A DNA stretch of 64,000 nucleotides from Tolypocladium sp. Sup5 PDA-1 (Eukaryota; Ascomycota; Sordariomycetes; Hypocreales; Ophiocordycipitaceae): the NCBI GenBank assembly GCA_000750105.3, contig JPHH03000047.1:186001-250000 (forward strand), read 5' to 3'. The position numbers and the translations under genes are program-made. Of this stretch, positions 42,745 through 54,476 are shown piece after piece (the first letter of the stretch is position 1; each line of letters starts with the position of its first letter). The notes beneath the pieces were generated by a model. The model had not been told where the DNA came from, did no database searches, and saw only the letters and a program-made list of their open reading frames with translations.

Positions 42745-43069
42745 TTAGTTTCCCTTGTCAGCACCGCCGCCGGGACCCTCCCGCGCCTTCTTGTCCTTGA
42801 GCAGCTTCTCCGAGGCTCCACGCAGCTTATCCACCGAGCCAAAGACCCCCTTGAACGAAGCCAGAGACTTTTTGTTGGCGTCGTAGAGAAAGGTGCCGAG
42901 GGAGCGGGCCCAAGAGGCCTCTGTCGCAAGGCGGGTCTCCTAGTTGCACCTTCGCTGGATGAGAATGTCGACTGCCCAGAGTCAAGTCCACGAGGTGGTT
43001 GACGCTTGTGACCGAGGATCCCTGAACGTGCGGCGGCCCTGTGATATCCCTCTTTTGCATTCGCGTCAT
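42745..43069 (-). CDS. Possible small protein or C-terminal part of an unresolved gene
   Basis: On the minus strand a coding-like exon at 42745-42939 gives ETRLATEASWARSLGTFL, YDANKKSLASFKGVFGSV and DKLRGASEKLLKDKKARE, ending at TAA. An upstream exon 43013-43069 (MTRMQKRDITGPPHVQGSS) joins it in frame through a GTCACA...ACTAG intron, giving 83 residues. The second exon's composition and regular hydrophobic spacing look like real protein. The same frame continues upstream as EATYAKTPDSAAI before a stop, so there may be further exons. No family is recognised. A chance frame cannot be excluded. Confidence 0.4.
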
Positions 43070-43562
43070 GATCGCCGCAGAGTCGGGGGTCTTCGCGTAC
43101 GTAGCTTCAGAGGCTCAACCGCAAGGGGAAAGCCTGCAAGAGGCTGGAATTCAGGAAGCAAACGACGAAGCAGGACATGGGAAGGTGATGGAAAAGCTGC
43201 AGGATCAAATCAAGCTTCGGTGGTTAGGATGGAGAGCTGTACGAGGGGGTAGTTGTGGAAGGTGCGCGAAGAACAACAAACGCACTTCGCCCAGCAACGA
43301 GGACGAACATGGAAGAGTCCAGTGCTCACAACGCAAGCCACGAGTTGCCAGGGAAATGCATGCCCCGAAACCTGTTCAGGGCAGCCCCAGGCGCATAATC
43401 TGCAAGTTAGCCTCTGTGAGCTGCTAATTCTTCAGGCGTGTGAAACTCGGTCACGATGCCATCTGGGAAGACCTCTGCAAGCATATTCACAACAAGCATG
43501 CAGTTCAAAGACAACCACCAGACGTGCATGCCCAAGTGCATACCATGTCTACCTGCCGTCGC
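43070..43562. other. Intergenic region downstream of MDM20
   Basis: About 490 bp with only short overlapping open frames; presumed 3' UTR of the NatB gene and promoter of the small candidate gene. Nothing else seen. Confidence 0.4.
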
Positions 43563-46500
43563 CTAACCCCATTTTACCTGCTGCCAGCCTTTAATGTTGC
43601 TCCTCCAGCTCCCCACGAGCTCCGACACCGTGCCGTCCTCAATCACAGCCGCAAGCTCACCGTCCACCCCGTCCTCAAACACCCATCTCTTGAGCGCGCC
43701 CACAAAGTCCCGCCCCGGCACCACGCCGCCCTTTAAGTTCTTCACCAGGTCCTTTCCCTCTTTAATGGCCCCGTCTGCCGCGGACTCGAGGCTCTTCACT
43801 TGTGCGAGGACATCCTTGTGCAGATTGCTGCTTCCCGATCGGTCGCGCTCCTTTTCTCGCTCGTTGTAGGATAAGATCCACTGCGTGGTCAGCTTCACTG
43901 CCACTGCCGTATCACGGAGCATGGCAACGTTGTGCAGTGATCCTAAAGTCGACACTGCCTTCTCCACTGCATCGCCCTGTTGAGGTGAGACTAGCGCACG
44001 CAGGTTGTCGAGACTGACGCGCAACGACTCCGTCAACTGGCCCAGCACGTCAGGCAGCGGGCTCGTCCTAGCAATCCCCGTGCATAGAGGGATCAGGGTG
44101 CAGAGCAAGCTGACAGTCTCAAAGTACAGCATCTCTGCTGGTGTGCATGTCGAACCCCCGCTGCGAAGAAACTTGGAGAAGGAATGCCCAAGCTGAGCCA
44201 TCATCTCGAGGACAAAGGCCTGGTCTGTCCCGCTGGCAGCAGCCGAGGATTTGTAAACCGTGGGAGGCTTCCAGTCCAGCACGTCATGGAAAGCTTCCGA
44301 CAAAAGTGAGAGATGAGATCGTTGGTTCTGCGGACAATGTTAGGTGGCACTCTGGCACTGGATGGAAGCAATGCATACCGATGGCCCAGGGCCGAGCAGC
44401 AGTCTTGCGTGCATAGGGAGCCAAGCGCTGCAGTCCCAAGACGGGAATGATCCGTAGTCAATGGCGTTCTTGAGACATAGCTCGTCGTCAACTTCAGCTG
44501 TTATGTGTCAGCGAAAGCACGAAACAAGCCAAAGGGTCTCGTACCAAATCGAGCGTCACTGAGCAGCTCCCCGTACGGCTGCCCGAGTAGCCTCTCTGTC
44601 CTCGCCTCCTCGACCAGACTCATCGCCCTCGTGCAGCTCGCGCGAAGGCTCTCAATGTACTTGGGCATGTCCATTATGCTGCCGTAGCTGCCAGCCTCGA
44701 ATGCATCGATTAATCGCCTCGGCATTCGCAGTTTCAGGGAGACCGCGTAATGCGACTTCAGCGTCTCGTGGAGTTGCCAGCCCCAGTTGTCCGACGGCGA
44801 GAGGGCCGAGGGAGAAACGGTGGACAATCGGTCGTAGAAGACGGGCGCGAGAGAATCGACAATGGTGCGCTTAACGCCGAGGCTGTCCCAAATCTCGCGA
44901 GATCTGTGCGCGGAGCCCAAGACAAGGTGCAGTTGTACCAGGATCAGCGACATTTGACTGTGTTTTGGCGTGAGGTGGAACTGGTGCTCGAGCATGAAGA
45001 GCGCGCGAAGAAGATACTGCGCCGACGGTGGACGCGAAGGAGTGTACCCAGGTCGCTCATGGTTGAAAGCCAGCCTCAGATTGCAAAATCCAACCACCAT
45101 GGCCAGTTCGGGTATAATTTCGTTCTCGGCTGCGGGATTGCCGGCGAGGTCCTTGGTGGTTGACTTGTATAGAGCGAGACCATTCCGGCCGATGCTGGAC
45201 AGGCACGAAGCACACAGGGCAGTGTCGAACTCGGCGTCGCAGACAATGCACTTCGATCCTAGCTTCTCGCGGGGCACCGTTACGGCGCTCAAAGGGCATG
45301 TGGAAGCGAAATACTGCAGTTTCAGCGAGAGCAGCCGGATTCTCGCAGCCACTGCAGCGTCTGAAGAGGTGCCGGCCAACCGAGGGACGTGTTCGTAGGC
45401 GATGTACTTGGTCGCCGAAGCGTCAAGCCTCTCGACAAAGCCCTTGACATCGTCAAAGCACGCCAAGCTGCTCTTTTGGTCCTCGACGTAGTTGAGCAAT
45501 TCCCGAATTCGGAGCGACGAAGGCTGTCCATCCTGCAAGTCGTCTTCGTCCCCAGCGCCGAGATCGAAGGCAGCCGACACCCGCGCCAGCAAAACGTTTC
45601 GTCTGTAGATGGGCCGCAGGTTCTTGGACCTGGCGACACTGAGCAGCAGGTCCTGAACAAGCTTTTGGGTGCTAGAGTCTCCCGTTAGTTGCGTCCGTTG
45701 CACGACTGCCGCGGTGACGTACTCTGGGTTGACGATCTTCAAATGCGACGCCGCGTCGATGAAATGCCGCCAGACCAGCCAGTCGGCGGCCAACAGCGTC
45801 GGCTCATCATCCTCGTCGGCGTCGGCAAGGCAGTCATTGCAGAGGTTAAAGAGACCTTCCCAATCGCGTTGGCGGTGGTGCTTTGCCGCGACTCGCAGGA
45901 ACAGCTCTTTGCGGCCGAGGCGGAACTGCGACACGGGGCTGAATACCGGGCTGGCGAGCAGCTTCTCGAAATCGGCTGCGGTTCCATGCGTCTCGACGAC
46001 GTCGTAGAGGAGAAGAATCTCCTCCTCTGTCTGCACGCTTCGGGCGGGAGGCTTTGGCGGCTCGTCTTCTGCTGCCGTGGTCCTTGCCTGACGGGATGAG
46101 TGTTAACACGGTGCCACGGAGGCGAGGTGCTCGGCACAGTACCTGTTCCGTGAGCTGGGCAGCACGCTCAATCTGCTTCTGCGCGAGAGTGCCGTACAGC
46201 TTCCGCTTCTCGGGCGGTGACTGCGGGCTCGTCTGTGTCGACTGTCAGCGTACGGGCGCAGGGGAACGCAGGGTGCGGCACCCGTACCGCCAGCATGTGA
46301 GTAACGACAATGTTCCAGAACAAGAACGCCCTCTCGTTGGGAAACGACCTGTCGATAGTCGCGGCAATCTGTGCGCATTAGGAGCTGCCCATGGTCAAGA
46401 CACGATCGTCCACGGGGTACCGTACCTGCTGAGCGCTCACCAGGTCCCAGTGCAGCAAGCAGGACTCCAGACACCGCGTGGCAGCGCTCCTGTCCTTGGG

Positions 46501-46938
46501 CGACGCCTTGACGGCCCTCACGCGCAGCGGGCCGAGCGTCTGGGCAAAGTCGTCTTCGTGGACCAGGTCCAGCGTCGCCCACTCGAGCAGGTCAATGGCA
46601 TCGACGTCCTTGACGACCGTCCCGTCCTTGACGTACTGCCCCACGGCGGCGACGGCGGCGAACTTGGCGCTGGGGTCGTCGAGCTGGCTCTCGGCGCATA
46701 TCTTGACAATCTAGCGAGGCGAGATGCGCAGTCAGTTGAGGGCCAGGCTGGGGTGCGGTGTGTATATCCACGGCGGTGGAGGCAGTGAGCGTGAGCAACC
46801 GACCTCAAAGTACTGGTCGCCGAACGTCCGCGCCCGCTTCTCGGCCAGGCGTATGGCGACGGGCCAGTTGCCATCGTGAAAGGCAGACTGCAGCTGCAGG
46901 TCGACTCCGTTTCTTAACCGAGGGCGTTGGCGACTCAT
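43563..46938 (-). CDS. MDM20: NatB N-terminal acetyltransferase auxiliary subunit (Mdm20/Arm1/NAA25)
   Basis: Non-catalytic, ribosome-anchoring subunit of NatB, which acetylates proteins starting Met-Asp, Met-Glu, Met-Asn or Met-Gln; yeast mutants lose actin cables and mitochondrial inheritance. Seven exons on the minus strand, 46804-46938, 46426-46710, 46288-46368, 46143-46232, 44545-46087, 44379-44491 and 43563-44327, join in frame to 1003 residues. The N terminus RNGVDLQLQSAFHDGNWPV and following TPR-like helices (ATRCLESCLLHWDLVSAQQ, ERAFLFWNIVVTHML, LPP-type linkers) fit the family. The middle has RDWEGLFNLCNDCL and a family-typical CIVCDAEFDTALCASCL. The C-terminal helical region ends WRSNIKGWQQVKWG. 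Every junction uses GTRNGN...AG and keeps phase. No TPR count was attempted. Confidence 0.88.
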
Positions 46939-47408
46939 GGCCTGTGAGCTGTGCTGTGAAGCGTGTTGTCTCAAGTCTCTCACCGGGAAACTTTTGGAGG
47001 GGCGCGGCGGCATCGCGTGGGCCGTGAGGGGACCGTGTTGCCCTGCGGCGCCGCACTGTCTAGATGCGCTGGCTGGCTGGGTCGCAACTCTGAGCTTCGC
47101 GACGCGATAATAGGGAAGGCTCGCGTAGCTGAAGCACGTTGCAGAGAATGTTTGTGTATATCAGTTATGAAAGGTTGAATCTTATGCAGGTTGCGCCATC
47201 TACAGCACTGGCTAGTCTCGGGCCTTCCGACGCATTTCAGTTAAGCTTCCAACACCAGTGCTATGCCCCATCGCTCCTACAATGTTTTACAGTCTCTTCC
47301 TCGAGCCTCGAGCTTCATGGCATCGCCTCCTTCCGTCATAAAGGTATCCGTCTGTATCCGTCTCGGCGCCACATCGTGTATCGACTTCGTCCAGCCTCGG
47401 TCGAGATA
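46939..47408. other. Intergenic region between MDM20 and COX23
   Basis: 470 bp: MDM20 promoter and the COX23 3' UTR (both genes on the minus strand). No supported gene. Confidence 0.45.
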
Positions 47409-47867
47409 TCACCAAAACTTGCCGCCATTCTCCTTTTTCCGGCGCTCAGTCTACCACAAAGTCAGCATTCGCATACTATTCGACGGAGACCCCAGCCTCG
47501 GCATATGTCAAACGCACCCAAGCCTGCTTGCAGTCGCGATACGCCCTGCTACCGGTCAGTGCCTCCCTCCCCCCAGTCCCTCGTCACCGCGGATCGCACG
47601 CACTGAAAGTATTCGCCGCACATGGACTTGTCACCGCCGTTCCGGTACAGGCACTTGTAGCTTCGCTGCGCGGCTTCCTGGCACGGGTCGTAGAACTCGC
47701 TCTTGGATTTGCTGCGGTGCCCAAGGCCCTGGTCAGCGTTGCGTCTGCAGATGCGTGGGATCGGGCTTGGGGAAGCCAAGGGCGCGGCCGGCTTACGTCT
47801 CAAACTTTTGCTTGGTCTTGTTGTCCCAAGGATCCGCCTCGGACCCTTGCGGTTTTTCTGACGCCAT
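47409..47867 (-). CDS. COX23: Cox23, mitochondrial intermembrane-space twin CX9C protein
   Basis: Small copper-related assembly factor for cytochrome c oxidase, imported by the Mia40 pathway. Four short exons on the minus strand, 47797-47867, 47604-47711, 47518-47545 and 47409-47450, give 82 residues. The start MASEKPQGSEADPWDNKTK precedes the CHCH fold: CQEAAQRSYKC is the first CX9C, and CGEYFQAYRDC, formed across the exon 2/3 junction, is the second. The tail KQAWTERRKKENGGKFW is typical. The third exon is only 28 bases. Because the exons are so small, a frame-based reading alone would miss this gene; the joined cysteine spacing is the main evidence. Confidence 0.92.
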
Positions 47868-48116
47868 GGTGTTGTTCGTGCCGAGGAGAGAGGTTAGCAA
47901 TTGGCGATGGCGGCATGAAGTCAAGGCCGGCCGGATGAATCTCGGCAATCGCTGTTCCGGCTGCCGGCGTCACGACGGGTGAAATCGCACTGTGCCATTG
48001 GCTTCCATATGTGCCGGCAACGGCATGTTGAACATTAGGACGGAAGATACAAGAAAGGGAAAGGTCGGAGAAATTCAGGATCCCTTTATGTAACTCAGTT
48101 CTCTCTGGCAGAGCAA

Positions 48117-49559
48117 TTACGAATGCGCTCTAATAGCCTCCCAGAACCCATCCCCATCAAGCCCATCCCTCTTACACTTGGCCTCCAGCAGCCCATCCCT
48201 CGCGAGCTCAACCCTGCGCGTCGTCTCCAAGCTGCAGCACAGCCCGACGTCAAACGCCTTCAGCTCCGGCTCGCCCATGAGTGCCAGCGCGCCCAGCCCC
48301 AGGTACGAGTGGTAAAGGTCCGGCGGCCCGCCCACGGCCTTGGAGAAGCCGCCGATGCGGTGCTGCGTGATGTCGAGGATGTACTTGCGGGACGGGGGGA
48401 CGTTGACCAAGGAGAGGCCGTCGAGCATCTGTAGCCATTCAGCATCAGCAGCCAAACAGACAGTGTCAGCGGTTTCGCGGGAGCAAGATGTCATACCGCA
48501 AGCGTGCCCGCTACCCACCAGCAGTAACACGTATCTGCCTTTTTGTTCCACCTCCCATTGTAACCGACATGGCCGCAGCCGTCTGACAGGCTCAGCTCCC
48601 CCAGCTTGGACTCGATAAGGTTTTCTCCCTCGTCGTCGTCCTCCTCCTCTTCCTGCGCAAGGTACGTGAACTGCCTGTGGACGAGAAAGTTGACCAACCC
48701 CTGACGATCGGCCACGCCTTGCTTGATCGCGGGTCCTTCATGAGGTGAAGACGCTGAAAGTGGACGGTCCAGCATGTAGAGGGCTGCTATCCCACAGTAC
48801 GCGTAGCCGGCTATAGAGGCCTCTGTTAGCTCAACAACAGACTCGGCCAGGGGGAGACGGACCATGGGATTCATGCTCTGAAGCTTCGGCCAGACCACCA
48901 TCGAACGTCTGCGAGTTGGTCAGTCAATAATCCACTTCAGATCAACAAAGCTCCCATGAACCAACCTGTCCCTGCCGTATGTGCGCCACCAGCTTGTCCA
49001 CATCAACATCCTCCTCCCAGCCCTCATCTCCCGGCTCAACTGCCCCCCTCAGCATCCACCGAATGCAACTCGCCAGGTAACTATGCCGCATGTCCCTCCC
49101 GCCAACCGCCTGGCCCTCCCACAGCACCTGTCCAAAGCTGCCATCCTCTCGCTGCAGCCTCCGCAGCCACCTCAGGAGCTTCCCCCGCCGCACCCCCGCA
49201 AAGGCCGCCCGCGCCTCCATCTCCGTCCCCGCCGCCGTGGCCAGCAGCAGCAGCGCGAAGAACGTCGCCGCGAGGTTCGCCGACCCCTTGGCCGCGTCCT
49301 GCCCGGCCAGCGCGTGCGTCGGGCTGCCGCAGAACCCGCCGTCCGGGTGCTGCAAGCCCAGGACCCAGGGTCGGACGGAGGAGCGGTCCTTGGCGGAGAG
49401 GGGCACGGAGAGCAGGTCCAGGGCCGAGACGGTGAAGTAGGCGAATGTGAGCCGCGTGGAGTCGTTTGCTGTGTACGGGGATGGAAGGTATGTGCCGTGG
49501 CAGCGCTGCCAGTACTTGATATGCCTGGCCTTGTCCAGGACGGACTCTTGCGCGGTCAT
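48117..49559 (-). CDS. CDC43: Geranylgeranyltransferase type I beta subunit (Cdc43)
   Basis: Beta subunit of GGTase-I, which attaches geranylgeranyl to CaaX proteins such as Rho1 and Cdc42. Four exons on the minus strand, 48966-49559, 48863-48908, 48497-48810 and 48117-48428, give 421 residues. The N terminus HIKYWQRCHGTYLPSPYT is characteristic. Prenyltransferase repeats with zinc and lipid-site residues are seen: LGLQHPDGGFCGSP, LQREDGSFGQ, DMRHSYLASCIRWML, TFDGGLAEASEHESHAGYAY (across the exon 2/3 junction), GYNGRWNKKADTCYCWWVAG and LYHSYLGLGALALMGE. Asp/Cys/His ligands fall in these motifs. The 46-base exon 2 is required to restore ESHAGYAYC; an open frame reading through that intron gives a false version. 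The start MTAQESVLDKARH is chosen over an upstream open frame that contains no family sequence. Confidence 0.92.
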
Positions 49560-50268
49560 CGTGGGATAGGTCCTGGGCCGCTGGTCAAAGGAGCGAATTA
49601 CAGCAACAAAGGCGATGGTGAATCTGTATGCCTCAAGACACGGCCTGAATACAACGGCAGCGTTGAAAACGAAAGAAAGTTTATGGCAATTTGAAGAGAC
49701 ATCATGCAAGTTGTGAGATGAAGCTGCCATCATCAGCAACAGCTCAAGACAGCTCAACGCGCCACACCGACCGCCACACCAACCGCCGCACCTCACCAGC
49801 CACACCAACCCCCGAGCTCAGTAGGTTCCCCTAGCGTCGCGTGTCCACAGTGCATAAGTAAGCTTCGATAAGGCTCTGGCCAGGCACGAATGACGCCACC
49901 ATCGCCCGACGCAGCACAGCCAGCTCTGCTCTCTCTCTCTACTCGAACCTCCCTCGGGCTCCCTTAATTAACAACACCTACCGTCGTCGTACCGTCGCGC
50001 AAGCAGAAGCCGATTCCGTGTACGAAGACTTGAAAGGGCCTGTGCTTGCGCTTTTCTTTGCACGCTTTCTCATTTGTCAGTGGCCACTGCCCGACGTGCG
50101 TTTCACGATCGGGGGCACGCGCCGACAGTCCGGAGCCTCCCTTGCGACGAGCGCAGAGCAAACACCGTTGACGGATTCATTCCTTTTCCGTCCTCGACGA
50201 TACGCGCCGACGCCCGAGTACCCCACGCCCGTTGCTTGCGCTCCTTGCGCACCAACAGCCTGCCCGCC
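49560..50268. promoter_or_regulatory. Shared divergent promoter of CDC43 and ILM1
   Basis: About 710 bp between two divergent start codons. Contains CT-rich DNA at about 49918-49960 and no clear TATA box. Confidence 0.45.
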
Positions 50269-50968
50269 ATGCCGCTCATCGCCGCCAAGACCATCATCGT
50301 CTCCATCTCGCTCTTCCACATGACGCTCGCCTTCTTCTTCCTCACGAGCCCGCGCACCGTCAGCGACCAGGTTCTCGTGTACGTCATGGGCGAGAGCATG
50401 GGCATGGTACGCCGACCTTTCCCCCGAGGTTCCGACTGATGGCAAGAGCTGGATGCTAACAAGACGCCGTTGGTGCAGCCCGTCTCCCGCGGCTTCGACG
50501 CGCAGAGCCCTGCGCTGGCCTTTCTCGCCGTCGTGCTCGCCATGTTTGGCCTCAGCGACCTCGTCTCGCTGTCCATGCCCGAGGAGCTCGGCTCGCTGTA
50601 CTACTGGGGTACCCAAGGTCCGTCTCCCTACACCCCCCCTTCCCCTCTCATCCTCCACCGCCAAACCACTAACACGCTCTCCCACAGCGCCGCTCCGCTC
50701 GTTCTTCTCCATGCTCCTCGTCTTCTACTCCTACTTCCTCGGCCCCTCGTCCCCCGTCTACGGCTCCCCCCCGCGCACGCCCCCACTCGCCGGCTCCTCG
50801 TCGTCGTCCTACACTGCCTCCGGCTGGGGCGGCGACGCCCTCAAGAACCGCGTCTTCTTCACCTTCATGTTTCTCGAGATGATCAGCTGGTTCTGGATCT
50901 GGGTCACCCTGCGCGAGGAGCGCCACGGCGTCGTCGAGAGGATGCGCAAGCAGCAGCGCTCCGACTAG
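50269..50968 (+). CDS. ILM1: Ilm1 family membrane protein
   Basis: Small multi-pass membrane protein of the Ilm1 family (yeast mutants lose mitochondrial DNA; the protein itself is reported at the ER). Three exons, 50269-50406, 50479-50617 and 50688-50968, give 185 residues. Hydrophobic helices: ISLFHMTLAFFFLTSP, LAFLAVVLAMFGLSDLV, FFSMLLVFYSYFLG and VFFTFMFLEMISWFWIWVTL. The C-terminal tail LREERHGVVERMRKQQRSD is charged. Family landmarks are YVMGESMGMPVSRGFD (across the first junction) and LGSLYYWGTQAPLRSFF (across the second). A Ser/Pro/Gly-rich loop (YGSPPRTPPLAGSSSSS) lies between the last two helices and is probably lineage-specific. Confidence 0.88.
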
Positions 50969-51002
50969 GTGGTCGTCGTCATGTGGACGACTGGACGAAG
51001 AA

Positions 51003-51003
<1 letters not shown>

Positions 51004-51034
<31 letters not shown>
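51004..51034 (+). repeat. Homopolymer run of 31 G
   Basis: An unbroken G tract in the ILM1 3' region, about 36 bp after the stop codon. Such tracts form G-quadruplex structures and are replication- and sequencing-prone; exact length may be uncertain in the assembly. Confidence 0.9.
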
Positions 51035-51035
<1 letters not shown>

Positions 51036-51485
51036 AAAAGATGTGTGGTTACTGCTTTTTGGGTTAGAGTATGGAAAAGGTCGGGGACGGCATTGGGGGA
51101 TCTGGCGTGGAATAAAGAAGCATCTATACCCATCAATTGAACAAGATACACACCGACGAGTGTGACTCGAGGAATGACACTTATGCAACCCTCAAACACA
51201 TTGCACTGGGCAACGTATGTTACAATGCCAACAGCAAACCACACTTGGTATCCATAGCTACAGCCGGGTATATCTGTACAGCTCCTCTATCCCCCACAAC
51301 AACCGCGTCCCTACAGTCTTTCTGACAAAAGAACCAAGGGTCCTTCCCGAAAATAACACGTTGTTCTGACAAGCTCCCGTCAACCTTTTTGTCCTGTGCT
51401 GCCAATAATGTCAGATGGGTATCTGCTCCCCCTAGTCCCTCATGGTACAAAAGAAAAATCCATGGTCCGTCTCGTCTATTTGTCA
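51035..51485. terminator. Convergent 3' region between ILM1 and the KIN4-like gene
   Basis: About 450 bp holding the 3' UTRs of two convergent genes. AATAAAG at about 51111 (plus strand) is a possible polyadenylation signal for ILM1. No gene seen. Confidence 0.45.
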
Positions 51486-54476
51486 TTAAGCCGTCGGTTG
51501 AGCCGCACGCGGTTCCGGCGACGATGCCCGAGCGGCCGCCTCTGTGTGCGCCGCAGAAGTCGGGCTGTTCACGGTCAAAGCCGGCGCCGGCTCCTCATCC
51601 TCGATAATCTGCTCCTCAATTACCTCCCCCGGTCCGCGGACAATGGGGGTAAACATTTCGACTTCTTCAAACTCCTCTTCGGGCTCCTCGGCCATCATGT
51701 TCTCGTCTTCTTCCTGGATGGTAATCTCCCCGGAGCGGCGGCCCAAGGCCGAGCCACTACCGCTGCGAGAATGGGCACCAGAGCCGCCGCCTCCATGTCT
51801 GCCGCTGGACACCGATCCGCCAAAGTTGAGGGTCGGGCCCTTGAAGAGGTTCTTCTTCCGCTTCGCAAAGAGCACGCCAGAGGAGAAGGGATTCGGTGAC
51901 CCAGGCGGCTGTGGCTGGCTGCTGGGCATCCCCTCATTATACATCTGGAGAGGCGGCGGGGCGGGCGACCCGAGGACGAGGCGAATGTTGGACGGAAACG
52001 AATTTGCCGTCGGCGTTGCCGGGAGCACCTTGACCGAGTGGTGCGGTGAGTGGCCGCGACCAAGGGGCGTCTTGCACGTCGATACGGATCCCGCAGAGCT
52101 CGTCGACGACGCCTTGGAGTGGGAATGGTGGTGGTGGTGTATCGAGCGGACAGAAGACACCGACGACGAGGTCGACTTTCTGCCTCGCAAGCCCGCAGAA
52201 GACCGGCGGATGGTAGACCGCGGCGTCAGGGGCGAGGGCGACAGAGATTGTCTCTTGTACGATTGCGACGTAGCAATGCGTGGTCGATGAGGTTGCATGT
52301 GCGCCGAAGCCGACAGGGACGACGACCGCGAGGTGGTGCCTTTGTTAGGAGCGTTGCCGCCCTGCGCGGTAGGGTGTCCCTTGGCGGCGTGGCCATTGGC
52401 GACGACTCCCTTGGGCACCGGCGCCGTGGCCTGAACTCCGGGAGAGCTTGTAGTCGGGTATTTGCTCGTCTGCGGCCGCGGGCTGGCGTCCTTGATGCTG
52501 TTACCGCTGGACGCCTTGAGATGCAGGTTCGGCGTGCTGCGACTCGTGCGCCTTTCGTGTCGGTGGCGCCGTCTGGTCGTGTTCTCGATGAACCAGTGTG
52601 TCCAGTTCTTCCAGTGGGCAAGGATGGCTTGGCTGGGCTTCTTCTTCGTCTTCTGCTGCCCGTTTGCATCCTGGGGCTGCGTATTTGATGCGTTGCTCTC
52701 GTCGTTCTTAACAATGGTGTCCGACGTGGTGACCAGGTGCAGCGTTGATCCGCGAGATCTCGCACTCCGTATGACCCCCTCCTTTGGCGGCGGAATAGGC
52801 CGACGGTGGCGAGAGGTAGAGACGGAACGGATCGAATCCTTATCGATCGGCGTCGGGGGCACATCGTCGTGGATGGATCCTCCGCTCTCTCGGTTGGCTT
52901 CCGGCAGCTGGGGTAAGTCTGAAAAGGCAAAGTCGCCATAGTAATGCGCGCTCCTGCGCTCGCTTCTGCCTCGACTCCTCGACCCGTTGGGCTCGCCCAG
53001 CCTGATAAACTGGCTGGTCAGTCCGCCGTCCTCGTCCACGTCCTGGAGCGTCGGCGCCATGCGCTCGAGTCGGCTGGACGCGGCGGAGAGACGGCGCAGG
53101 CTCCTCTCCACCTCCTTTTCCTTTCGCTTCTTCTCCCGCCTGTGCATCTTGCGCGCTTCCTTTTCCAGAAGCAGGGTCCACCAGCCAGACAGCGCATCGC
53201 ACTTTTGCGCCAAGACGCTCTCTATGATGGCGTCAATGTCCACGCCCGCGCTGCGCATTCGATGCAGGCAGTCCTTTTCCAGGGCCGTGGAGAAGGGCGG
53301 CTGCGCCTTGACTTTTAGAATCGTTTGCTGCGCCGGCGCATGCTCGGCGAGGAACGGATGGGCGAGGATGTCTTGTAGAGACGGACGAGGGAACGGACGC
53401 TTCGAGAGCAGCGACTTGAGCAAGGAAGTGGCCTCGGCGGGGAGGTGCTCGGGATAGGCCGGCTCTTCGGAGAGGATCCTTGTCCGGGTAACGTTGTCGT
53501 CGTCGTCGTCGAACGGCAGCTCTCCGCAGAGCAGGGCGTACAGAATGATGCCCAAGCTCCAGACGTCAATTTTTTCGCCGGCATACTTTTCGCCGCGCAG
53601 CATCTCGGGCGCAGCGTAGCATATCGTCCCGCAAAACGTCTGCAGGTGGTTCGTCCTGCCCTCGTATTCCCGCGTGAAGCCAAAGTCGACGAGCTTGACG
53701 TTTTCGTGCTTGTCGAGGAGAATGTTTTCGAGCTTGAGGTCGCGGTGGACGCATGACTGCATGTGCACGTAGGCCACGGCGCCGACTAGCTGGGCAAAGA
53801 TCTTTTGGACCTTGTGGACGGCGAGGGGGCCATGTTCGAGGAGGTAGTTGTACAGCTCATCGCCTACGTGTGAGGGTCGTCAGCCATGCTCCTCGGGACT
53901 CAATGGCCAGGGTGACATACCAGAGCAGTACTCCAACACCAGCCAGACCAGGTTCTCCGTCACAATGACCTCGTACAGCCTCGCGATGTGAGGGTGGACA
54001 AACTGGCGGTGGTGGTGTATCTCGCGGGCGAGGTTCGAGTCGTCTTTGTGGGCCGACTTGAGGACGACCTGTGTGGCGGTCAGCAGGACGGTATACTTGA
54101 CGCTCAGCGGGCGTGGGTGCTTGCCTTGGAGCCATTGGTGAGCTTGTGCGTCGCCAGGTACACCTTGCCAAAGGAGCCTTTTCCGATCAACCGGCCGAGG
54201 GTGTAGTTGCCGACCGACGTGAGGTCGTTGGTCGAGAACTCGCTGCGGGAGAGGCGCGACGGTCAGCGTGGGGAACGGTGATGGGCAGCCAGAGAGGGAG
54301 GACGGGACGCACTCCAACAACTGTTGATATGAACTGGCAAGCTGGACGTTGGCTCCATCAGCATGTCTCGTTCTCGTTCTCGCGGCCCGGACCCAGTCCA
54401 GGAGACGGGATGCAAGCAATCCCACCTTTGCCTTGCGTCCATGAGCCTCGGCGAACTTCCCCTTTGCCGGCTGCAT
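51486..54476 (-). CDS. Serine/threonine protein kinase, KIN4-like
   Basis: Probable regulator of mitotic exit or the spindle position checkpoint, by resemblance to yeast Kin4/Frk1 and related fungal kinases. Four exons on the minus strand, 54313-54476, 54125-54242, 53921-54068 and 51486-53863, give about 935 residues. Kinase motifs: LIGKGSFGKVYLATH (P-loop), Lys in VVLKSAHKD, LVWLVLEYCSGDELYNYL (hinge), VHRDLKLENIL (His about 183), VDFGFTREYEG, TFCGTICYAAPEM and DVWSLGIILYALLCGELPF. The remaining 560 residues are disordered, Ser/Pro/Arg-rich, with a His run. The intron after THKLTNGSK starts GCAAGC, a GC-AG type, and is needed to restore NGSKVVLKSA. The start is the weakest part: the ATG at 54476 is the first usable one in frame, but the true N terminus may use an upstream exon. 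Confidence 0.82.

Noticed and set aside
48491..48901. Reading through the short CDC43 intron at 48811-48862
   Set aside because: Gives a sequence without the conserved ESHAGYAYC prenyltransferase motif; the spliced 46-base exon restores it.
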